Part shown: one piece after another, positions 54,949 through 64,000 of the stretch
Layout: every line of letters begins with the position of its first letter
Position numbering within the stretch: the first letter of the stretch is position 1
Assembly (NCBI GenBank): GCA_948474755.1
Contig: CAOLHI010000255.1
Location: 1 to 64,000 of the forward strand
Direction: 5' to 3'
Origin: Ctenosaura bakeri
Lineage: Eukaryota > Chordata > Lepidosauria > Squamata > Iguanidae
DNA: 64,000 nucleotides
The notes under the pieces: generated by a model
Told to the model about the DNA's origin: nothing
Seen by the model: the letters and a program-made list of their open reading frames with translations, nothing else
The model's database searches: none
Translations under genes and position numbers: made by a program

Positions 54949-55160
54949 GTGTGTATGTGCCTTCAAGTCATCTGTCAATTTAAGGTGATCCCATGAATGT
55001 CAGAGGATTTTATTAGGCAAGGAACATCCAGAGATAGTTTGTCATTACCTTCCTCTGAAATATAGCTTATATCACCTGGTATTCCTTGGTGGTCTCCCAT
55101 CCAAGTACTAAACAAGGCTGACCCTGCTTAGCTTCCAAGATCAGACACGATCTGGTATCC
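54949..55160 (-). mobile_element. 5S rRNA-headed SINE, minus strand
   Basis: Complement of 55071-55160 matches roughly nucleotides 27-105 of vertebrate 5S rRNA. It keeps AAGCTAAGCAGGGTC (5S box A) exactly and TACTTGGATGGGAGACCACC for most of box C, so the internal Pol III type-1 promoter is well preserved. The body that follows (CAGAGGAAGGTAATGACAAA through GATGACTTGAAGGCAC) is homologous to the body of the tRNA-headed SINEs at 44574 and 46251, and ends in a CACACA-like tail. Confidence 0.88.
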
Positions 55161-55214
55161 TTAGGGAATTTTTAAAAAAGTGTCTAGCAACTATGCAATA
55201 TTTTGGAGAAATAC

Positions 55215-55290
55215 CCCATTTAAGAAGTAAACAGGCCTGACCCTGTGTAGCTTCCAAGAACAGAAGTGATCCGATATCTTCTGATCCTGC
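55215..55290 (-). repeat. Second, more decayed 5S rRNA-derived fragment
   Basis: AAACAGGCCTGACCCTGTGT and AGCTTCCAAGAACAGAAGTG (plus strand) are the complement of the 5S segment covering box A. It lies about 60 bp beyond the first 5S head in the same orientation and lacks the box C half. Confidence 0.75.
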
Positions 55291-56440
55291 TGAATTCAAT
55301 GAGACTTATTCTCATCCAGGTGAATACAGAACTATAACCTTATGTGCTGTTAGATTGTAATGCTTTGTCTTTAAACTATTTTTATGCTAGTTTCAAACAT
55401 TTTTTATTTTCTTATTGTATATTTATATGTCTTCAGAATTTATTGGAAGGATAGGATGCATTTTCCTTTAATATATTAACATTGTAAACATATCAACATT
55501 ACTTTTGAAATTGAGGCTATCTGCAATTTGTCTTCCTAACTGCACTATCATAGTTTAATCTTAGGGGTTTGTATTTTTTTCACCATAGGTTCTGGAAGGA
55601 TTGGACTAAACCTATGACAAGAAGGGTAAACAGGAGCTGGGCTGTCTGCTCCACACTTAAAGATCCCCAAAATAAATGTTCAGGTATTTTTTCATTCCAG
55701 CTTCGGAGGACCAGGTGCCTACCAATCACCCATGTTATCAGCTCATATTATGGAGAGCCCAAAATCTGTGCTGCTCCTATCAGTGTTATCCCAGCCTATG
55801 CTGGTGGTCAGCAGTTAAGATGCCCGTTGATTTGAACCTTGCCTGTTCTGTACCAAACTCTAGAAGCCGTAATCAATGAAAGCTGTGGGCATTTTATCAC
55901 TGAGCTGAGTGTCTTAAAAGTTTTTTTCCCAAGTGGACATCATGCCACAGGCACAACAGAATGTTTGTGAAAGAACAATTCCACAGTCAAAATACAAAAA
56001 TATAGGGAAGAATTTGAATAAAGAGAATTTTCAGAAGCATCCCTATAGAAAGGTACTACTGAATCACAATGTATTAGATGTTGACTTGCTTTTTTTAAAA
56101 AAAAAATACCACTGCAAGCATTAGTTTATATTGGGAAGTGCATTACCAGAAGAGTTTAACTTCATTTTAAGAATCAAATCATAAATATAGTCAGCTGTTT
56201 AGATTTTAGCGAGGATTTCTCTGTAGCAGATAAGCTCATTGCTCTCAGCAGACTCATGTTATCTGGTTTGTGTATAATTGCCTGAGATATATTTTCTCTG
56301 TCACTCTTACTGCAATCCTCTTCTGGAAACAAAATCCCTCATCCTCAAACCTTTGACTGCACAGAATGAGTCAGGAGTCTTTGGCTATCACAGCTAGCCT
56401 TTCAAGTTGTTCAGTTCTTCCTTTCTGAAAGAGAAGTAAC
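55291..56440. other. Unassigned intronic sequence
   Basis: AT-rich, nothing recognised. Confidence 0.4.
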
Positions 56441-56627
56441 TAATTGCCAAGTAGGGAGAGTCAATGAAGACAGGGCAATGGCAAACCACCATGCGCTACA
56501 TGGTCACACCCTGCTCACTGCAAAGGGTATGTCTGTGACACTAGTGTGAATGGAACAAACTTGACACTGCAAGCCAAGGCTTGCCAATTCAAGATGACCG
56601 ACAATAACAACAACAACAACAACAACA
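56441..56627 (+). mobile_element. Possible SINE-like element with (AAC)n tail
   Basis: GACAGGGCAATGGCAAACCA resembles the SINE body, and the unit ends in an AATAACAACAACAACAACAAC-type run (about eight AAC units, 56604-56627). The middle does not match the other copies, so this could be a different SINE or chance. Confidence 0.4.
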
Positions 56628-57062
56628 CTTGTTGGTCTCAGGCAACATTTGGAAATCTCTCACAAAGATTAACAACAACAACTATCATCACACCAGAGAG
56701 CATAAGACATTTTTGAAGGGCAATAAAGCAAAAATAGAGAATTCTAATGGGTTTTTTAAAAGGTATTTTTTTAAATAACCAACATCAAGAGGAAGATGGT
56801 GGCTTCCATATGTACCAGCAAATCATTCAATCATCATGAATTTCTCAGCACTCAGTCAGACTAGCTTCAAAAATGCACAGCTCAGACCTTTTGTGGTGCC
56901 TTTGCAACAATTAGCACCCAGGATTTAATTCATATGAGCATTGAAGGGTATAGTATATGTGTTCATTCATTCACCAATGATGTTTGGAATGGCTAAACTA
57001 TTTTTGAATCAAACTGAAATGAATTCACTCATCTCAAATAGCATGGGCCCTCTCATTGTGCA

Positions 57063-57270
57063 TCACTGTAACACTGTGTCTCCACTTTAACTGACATAGC
57101 TGCAACCTGTGAATCCTGGAGTTCATAATTTGGTGAGGCAGTAAAGGTCCATGGCTGAGAATTCTAAACAGAGCTCCTTAAACTGCATATCCCAGAATTC
57201 CACATGCTGGATCCATGCCATTTAAACCGGAATCATACTGCTATAATTTTATAGTGTGGAAGAACCATTG
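57063..57270. mobile_element. Palindromic MITE, diverged relative
   Basis: GTGAATCCTGGAGTTCATAA and TATCCCAGAATTCCACATGC are inverted counterparts around AGGTCCATGGCTGAGAATTC. Termini are eroded. Related to 1115 and 59767. Confidence 0.65.
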
Positions 57271-58577
57271 TATTCTAGGAAGCATTTATCACAATCCTAC
57301 TGGTATATAATACCAGAGTATATCCACTGAGCCAATTACTCCTCAAGGTTCCTGTTGGTGCTGGGGTCTGCTATCTGTTTGCTGGGTGATCAGCTTCCAT
57401 GGGCAGGACTGAGGCCACGCACTGGCCAAAAAATAAGAAGGCTTGTAGAAGATGCAGGAAGTGCTTCTCAGCTCCTTCACCAACCAACAGCATTTCTGGG
57501 CTGCAAACTGAACGAGCCTGCTAGTAGCCTAGTTCAGTTTCATAAAGACTATGAATGGAAGAATAGCATGCACTATCTGTTCTCCACCAGCCCCAGTTCA
57601 GACTAAAAAACAGGCTATTATTTTGAGGGCAGAGACAAGGCTAATAGCTATGTGAAACTAACACTGTTCCCAGGCAGTTTGCTTTTCCAGAAAGAAGAAG
57701 AGCAACTACTGAAGCTGTAGCTGATCAGAGTCATCATGATTAACCAGCATGAAAAATATAAGTATTCTTTTAAAATCCCCTGCCCCAAATCCCTTTCTGT
57801 ATCAAAAACATTTACTAAATTTGGGCATACATACAAAGAAATGTGCTGATTATTCTCTGCTTTTTGAAATATGACAGTTTTCCAGTCCTGCACAACTTCC
57901 CCACTAGCCTTGCAATCAAGGGTGAGTAAAAACATGACATAATGAGTCCTGTCCTTTCACAAGATAAGATGCTTTCTGTGTCATAGCCCAGCTCTGATGA
58001 AGTTCAAATTACCCTAATGCACCACAGTCTTCAAATCTCAAAGATCCCTGCTCAGCAGCAGGCCAGGTTTATGCTACCTCACCTTTTAAAATAATTTTTG
58101 GTAGTAGAATGTAATTTGCAAAACACGGATCAACAAATATGAACATAAGATGCTTTTCAGCTAATGCACCATGACTACCCAGCTCCCAGAGCATTCATTC
58201 AGAGACTGAACCTTAAAAGCTCCAGAAAGAGACATTACAGTAAGCTGTATCATTGATCAGGAGATTAATTGCAGATTGGCACAACAGGCTGCCCAGGCTC
58301 TGAAAAAAAGCTGTTACAGACCACTGACATGATAGACTGTGGATAACAGGCCACCCAGAGTCTATTTACTTTCCCCACTATAAAATTTCAAGCCATCACA
58401 GAGCACTTCAAGGATGTGTTGAGACAGACTTACACAGGGCACAGACCAGTGCACATCCATACATCCTCTGAAGCTCCTTGTCCAGAGTTTTAAGTGATCT
58501 CAATGACATTGCAGTGGTTATGATGGGTTATTTTTAACTACTCACTATAATGTTAGTCCCTTATTGAGAGTGTTAAC
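57271..58577. other. Unassigned intronic sequence
   Basis: Open frames near 57355-57606 (plus) and 57648-57935 (minus) show no domain. Nothing else. Confidence 0.4.
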
Positions 58578-58860
58578 TCAAACCAGGGACTCAGCTTGAA
58601 AACCTGGAGAGTTATTGCCTTTTGAAACAAACAAACAAACGATGTCAGCACCCCAAAATGAACATACAAAGCCACATGGCACTGACAAATTTATACCTGA
58701 GGTGGGGGGAAGTGTCTTGTGAGCGCAGGTGGAAAGGAAGTTGCACCAATCCTCAGCCACTGCATCCCCAGCAATCTTATGTTTGCCACTCAGGTCCTCA
58801 AACAGAGTGGAGATATATTCACCATAGGGTGGATGGAGAAGACAGACAAGACACAGTCTA
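58578..58860. other. Unexplained block with readable frames on both strands
   Basis: On the minus strand a frame gives a globular-looking EYISTLFEDLSGKHKIAGD followed by AVAEDWCNFLSTCAHKT, ending next to a GT that could mimic a donor. No upstream acceptor and no known family are recognised, and upstream sequence in the same frame has stops. It may be a decayed retrocopy or transposon fragment. Confidence 0.25.
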
Positions 58861-59563
58861 AAGCCTGAGGTAAGTACTTATGCTGCTCTTCACACTCACT
58901 GGTGGTTGATAGCTTCCATGTCAGTGGGGTGGGTTTTAGTCAGATGTTAAAGAAGCCATTCAAGTTTCTGGACACTATCCGTAATTTAAGGACCTTGAAA
59001 AATTCCTTTACAGTTCAGATTATAACCCAGCGTTGATTCACCACCTCACTCACATGGGAGATGGCAATCACCACTGCCTCATTTGAGTTTTTTAAGTTCT
59101 TTCTGTTGAATTTATGAATAGATTAGAGAATTTTGGAACTGTTTATTGAAACATGAACCAAACCAAATTCCCTCTTATCCCTAGCAAGCACACATGTGCT
59201 ACATGTTGGACTGCTCACAAGGTTTTAGTGAGGCTACTTCTTACACATCATGATTCCTCCCTCCAATAAGGCACACCTTGCCTGATTCTCATCATGTTGA
59301 AATATCATGTGCTATTCACATGGACAGTTATATCCTCTAAGAGGGTTATAATTTCACTGTACACTATAATAGCCAGCTATTGCCCTTATGCAGATCACAG
59401 AACTTACAGAAGCCAAGAAGTTCACAAAAATGCTTAAATACCCCATTCACAAAAATGCTTAAATACCCCATACATGAGAAATCACAATAAATCATACACT
59501 GTATGATGGCATATTTGCTTGGAACACTTTGCTTTTCAGTTACATCATTTCACTTGGCCATTT
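58861..59563. other. Unassigned intronic sequence
   Basis: A direct duplication of TTCACAAAAATGCTTAAATA (59430 and 59449) is present. Nothing else. Confidence 0.4.
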
Positions 59564-59766
59564 GGCCATTTCTGCACTAGACTGTTATAGTGATATTATT
59601 TCATTTTCAACATCCTATGGAATCCTGGGGTTTGCAGTTTGCAGGAGGGGCATTTAGAATTCTCAGCCAGAGAGCTCTTTGGCCTCAGTAAACTGCAAAC
59701 CCCAGAATTCCACAGGATGATGAAAGTGGAATAATAGCACTATAACAGTGTAGTGCAGAAATGGCC
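59564..59766. mobile_element. Palindromic GGCC-terminus MITE, copy 3
   Basis: GGCCATTTCTGCACTAGACT at the left and AGTGTAGTGCAGAAATGGCC at the right are near-perfect inverted ends. TTT flanks both sides (59561-59563 and 59767-59769), a 3-bp duplication. This is the best preserved copy of the family. Confidence 0.9.
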
Positions 59767-59769
59767 TTT

Positions 59770-59975
59770 GATGCCACTTTAATTGGCACAGGTGCATCCT
59801 ATGGTATGGTGGGATCTGTAGTTTGGCAAGGTAGAAGGGATCTCTGTCAGGGAGTTCTAAATATCACATAAATCTACAAATCCCAGAATTTTATAGAATG
59901 GGGCAATGGCAGATAAAAGTGGTATCAAACTGCTGGAACTGTGTAGCGTGAAAGAGATCTAAGTAAGTGACAGGA
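59770..59975. mobile_element. Second palindromic MITE, abutting copy 3
   Basis: GATGCCACTTTAATTGGCAC and, inverted, AAAAGTGGTATCAAACTGCT near its right side pair around GGGATCTGTAGTTTGGC and CTACAAATCCCAGAATT. It belongs with the copy at 57063. Confidence 0.65.
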
Positions 59976-62900
59976 AGATTCACACATCTTTTCCACAACA
60001 TCAGTGCTATGAGACTCAGTGGATGACTGGGTCTAGTACAGCCATGCTTCAGTACTTCCTCTGGTATTGTTTCTTTTCAGAGTAAAAGAAAAAGGAAGAA
60101 TGCAGAGGTACATTAAAATGCCTAACTAGCTGGAGCTCTTTAAGGCTTAAGACTTAGAGGCAACTTCATTTCTATGTGTCATGACCTGGCCCTAACCTCT
60201 ATGTACCATCATCATTTTAAAGATGGGCTTTGTTAGGAAGCCTCTTGAAAGAGATAGACCAAGAGCAGACTCCAGGTTTACCAAAGCACTCGCCATGCAC
60301 TTAGTTAAGTGTCAGATCAAGAGCACTTTTAGATAATAACACTATTTGCATGAGCCCTGAGATCCTGGATGTAACACTTTCTGACTTATCTGAACCCCAT
60401 GTCTAATATTTTCCCACTGAGACCAGATAAATCTCTAGCTTGATATATTCTCTAGTGCGTCACAGTGGGCTGATGAGTCCCCTGTGGCTGAATTACTTCA
60501 AAGTGATTCTCAGCAAGGTCATAGCTCCGTCTCTTTGCTCACCTCCACAAAAGTCTGATTCTGTAAGAGACTCTTGATGATCCTTTCATGTGATCACATC
60601 TTGGCTAAGGAAAAGAGACTGCTTAATTGCCTGGCTCTTAAAAATGAGATACAGGACATCCATTCATTTCATAATCAGGGCGACTATGCAGTGTTACATG
60701 GCAATGCCTTTAACAATTTCCCATTACACATTTTAAAGTTTTAAAATTATAATGGTGACATTTACACCCAGTGAGAAATGTATGAGCAACACTGAATCTT
60801 AAGGAAGAAGAATATATCCATCAGGTTGAAACAACAGAAATATTTTATTTATAAGTAGCTATAGACAGCTTGCATTGGGAGTGACACATATTTTGGTCAT
60901 AATACAAATTATGGAACCCATAATTTCCAAAGGGAAAAAAGAGAAGCCTGATCCCACAGGTAAGTTCTCACAGAAGTCTTTGCTAGCTTCAGTGAAACTT
61001 ACTTCTTAAGAAGCAGACCTGGGACCACAGTCTAAGTTACAGCCTATTTCTATACAGACTTGTTTACTCATAAGCATGACTCCTGATATGAATGGGACTT
61101 CTCTGTGTATGACTGCATTGTTAAGCACACTAGCATGAAGGAAATATATTGTTTCACGGGAGATAACAAATCTGAGAATTCTCCAAATCAAGGGCAGGAA
61201 AACTTTGTCCTTGCCAATATTTTGGATTGCAATTCTTACAGTACCTTGAACGGAGTAGCTGAAGCTTGTGGGAACTGAAATCTCTAACATCTGAATGGCC
61301 AAAAGTTCTTGATCATTTCTCAAATCTGTGCTCAGCTGTGTACTTTCAGCAGCACCATATATTTCAGCTGTTATTATTACTGCAAAAACACGGAAAAGCT
61401 GCTTTGTGAATAGTATCAGCTCAAACCAGGACTAAATATAATTGCTCGCAATTTTTACCTTAAAAATCAGTGCTTATTTTTTCCAGTGCTTTATATATAA
61501 CAAACTCATATCTCTACATGAAGAAGAGGTAAAAATGTGAATATGATACCATTTAAGTGTATCAAGAGAACAGACATCTCATTTTCCTGATTCAGGATCC
61601 TATGATCTCTACTGCACCTTCTAGATATTTAAATAGGGTTCCATAACACTGGGTTCCAAATTACTCACATTTTTAAAATGTAATATATATTTCCTCTTGG
61701 CTATCATTAATAACCCTATTCCCTCATTCTGCAAAGACTGTTGAATCAACAGGTAAAGAGGGATTAAGCTAGATCTGCCCACTCTGTCTCCTGTCTGAAG
61801 AGCTTCTCCTATACATGGGCACTTTCCACATGACTGGGAATTCCACATTTGATTTTTTTAAGTCTCAAGGTTGTTGTATTATGGATCTGAAGACATGTGC
61901 AAATCTTGCCAAATTCTCCCCCCGCCCCTCTCTCTCTCTCTCACACACACACTGAAATGAAATTCTTGTCCATCCTCAATAGCTTGACAGAGCAGGAGAA
62001 GCAGAACTTCCACAGTAAAGAAAGTAAGTATGAGTTTCTTACTGTTGGTTACCCCACTTTAAGACCAACTCACCTATGCCTTACAAATACAGGTGAGAAA
62101 TAGGAATGGGCAGGATTGAATTCAGGCACTTCAATTTCAATCACTTATTTTTGCCAAACAGTTCACTGGTAGGATTTCATTCTTTTCTAAAGCACTACGT
62201 GAACACGACTGTTCTGTTCATGCTCTGTTGGATCCAAAGCAACAAATACAAGTCATCCACTTAGGACCCGGTAATATTTTTTTTCCTGTCAAAACCATAT
62301 TATGTCAGCAGCAATCAGTCAGGCATCACTACCAGTGGTGAGCAAGTCGAGAGCCAAAAGTAGGCAGATCCACCCCTTTCATCTTTCTCTACCAACCTCC
62401 TCTTCCCCTGAAATTCCTTCCTGTCTAGAAGACTGCTTAGAAGGAACACATTGTTCTTGCAGAGTCCTGAACCTGCAGAGTGTATTTCAAAATTAGAATG
62501 AAAGTTACAGGTGGTCTACTTCTGATCTAACTGACGGGAGAAAAACTACAGAAAAGATGCAGAAATGATCAAGAGGTACATCTGAACTTGGAATTCTGCC
62601 TTGCTTCAGTCCTTGCTGTCATTGGTTCAAATCTTCAAAGAAACTATTAGAACACTGTACAGCAAACAGGACACAACTACTTGTCAATGGAAACTGATTA
62701 AGCGGGAATGGGGATGGCCTAGCATTTCTCACCACTAGCTGTGCTGGTGAGGCTTTCTAAGAGTTGTAGTTCAGCCACACCAGGAGGGCCACATGATTCT
62801 CACTCCTATACCAAAGAGAGACAAAAAAAGTTGCCTTCCTTTGCTCAGAAATACTTGATCAAAATTGTGACATGGCTAAAGATTTACACTGACTGCAAGA

Positions 62901-64000
62901 CATTGAAGAAAGGTTATCTTTGGTATGAGTAATCACTGTATTGGACAACTGTTGTCACTAAATGGGTAAAATAGTCCTTTTTGTGCATTCCTTCACAGGG
63001 AGTGGGTACCCTGAATAAGATTTCCCAAAGTGCTTCTAACCAATTGATGTTGTTTTTGGTGTGAGCCACAGATGCTTTGCTTCATCAGAAATATGGCACC
63101 TCTTAACATGTTTTTTTGATCACCAACGTTAATTTAAATGTCAAAATAGAAGATTTTGGCACACTCCCAAATACTCATTAGTCCTATCACTACATATTTT
63201 TCAGTACTGCTCTTAAAATTCATCATATGGTTAATCTGAACAATAACATCCACATTATCAATGAAATATTCAATTCAGGCAAAATTTAGGGGCAACTCAA
63301 CGATGTGCAGCCCACCCCCAAGAGATCATTACCTTAACCTCAAAACTTATTTACTTCTTTCAACATTCCCTGAATGTCTTGCCTGAGCTGGAACATCTCA
63401 ACTGAGCTTCCAAGTTTGCTTTAGGAAAAACTCTGCAGCATCTTTGATGGCTAAATCTTTATAATTCCTCAGGAAGCCAGACCACTCTGGTAGTACAGTA
63501 ATCATACTGTGTATTGTAGACTGCAGTCTAAATATTTACCACACCCCCATCAACAATGTATGTATGCATTGTATACATGTATGTATTCTGTGTAAACATG
63601 ATATTAAAAAGCTTACCCTTCTAATAGTCAAAATCGAATAGGATAAAGGTATCACATGTCCAGAAGATTATGGCAATTGGATTTTGCTTATGAGGACATA
63701 GGAAGGTTATTCCTTTGGACTAAGACATACTCAGATGTATTTCTATTTCTAATCATAGATTAAAGTTAGGATTACATGACATAATCAAGGATTATCTGGA
63801 AGTAGGTTTTCTTCCTAGGAAACACTAAAATGCTATGGGGAAAGATGTTGACAAACTAACTGTCTTCATTCTCTATATCAGTCAAGCAATGCCCTAGGAA
63901 TAGTTCTGAGGTGAATAATCTGTTTTATTTCCACTGGAGGATGGAACACAGCTTTTAACCTTTTTAAAGAATAGCTATAAATCACTACAATCTTCACAAT
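59976..64000. other. Unassigned intronic sequence to the window edge
   Basis: It contains a (TC)n(AC)n patch at about 61928-61952 and, near 62744-62794, a TAAGAGTTGTAGTTCAGCCA phrase of the dispersed repeat seen at 18190. The candidate frame at 61006-61323 (minus) has no domain. No exon recognised. Confidence 0.45.

Larger units (their letters stand above)
36377..64000 (-). other. PRKN: PRKN intron 5 (partial; runs off the right edge)
   Basis: This is the sequence upstream of the exon on the minus strand, ending at the TTGCAG acceptor (AG at 36377-36378 complement). The preceding 84-bp exon, which would encode the CWDDVLIPNRMSGEC-like segment of RING0, was not recognised, so the intron exceeds 27 kb. 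It contains MITE, SINE, L2, Ngaro-tail and Helitron relics listed below. Confidence 0.85.

Noticed and set aside
55071..55160. Functional 5S rRNA gene
   Set aside because: Only an internal part is present, joined to a SINE body, with no 5S ends or terminator.

Overview
The window is vertebrate, intron-dominated DNA, most likely from a squamate reptile and probably an iguanian-type lizard. I base this on the repeat mix: L2 and CR1 LINE tails, tRNA- and 5S-derived SINEs, Ngaro/DIRS-type tyrosine-recombinase retrotransposons, many short palindromic DNA transposons, a Helitron and a solo LTR, all in AT-rich sequence. The organism call is an inference.

Only one conventional coding segment is visible: a 116-bp exon on the minus strand (36261-36376) that encodes the RING0-RING1 junction of parkin (PRKN/PARK2) and corresponds to human exon 6. 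Its length, splice phase, splice sites and zinc-ligand residues all fit. Everything to its right (36377-64000) reads as intron 5 and everything to its left (1-36260) as intron 6. I found no exon 5 or exon 7, so both introns extend beyond the window, in keeping with the very large PRKN introns of other vertebrates.

Layout of intron 6, left to right. 1-9200 is mostly unique sequence with a palindromic MITE and CR1 tails. 9200-11040 is an L2 relic split by a GGCC-terminus MITE, followed by a GC-rich mariner/Tigger-like element. 13430-17400 is an LTR-rich block with a clean solo LTR (5-bp duplication ATAAT), a tRNA SINE and a 192-bp palindrome. 18180-21420 holds MITEs and SINEs. 23830-28230 is a decayed Ngaro/DIRS-like retrotransposon (reverse transcriptase, RNase H, tyrosine recombinase, SGNH hydrolase) split by a younger L2 and flanked by a 99-bp near-identical inverted copy of its own RNase H segment. 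29070-34700 holds a SINE, CR1, an inverted SINE with a perfect hairpin next to it, and L2.

Layout of intron 5. 37130-42380 is a MITE cluster. 44570-48770 holds tRNA-headed SINEs. 50840-51610 is a GC-rich patch whose tail matches the Ngaro 3' end in reverse orientation. 52310-53170 is an L2 tail, 53570-53980 a Helitron-like element, and 54940-55290 a SINE whose head is 5S rRNA-derived, with a second 5S fragment beside it. 57060-59980 holds more palindromic MITEs. The last 4 kb show nothing I can name.

The genes do not form a pathway here: the window is one exon of one gene embedded in layered transposon debris. The most informative structures are the nested insertions, the inverted repeats, and the two SINE types that share one body but use different Pol III heads.
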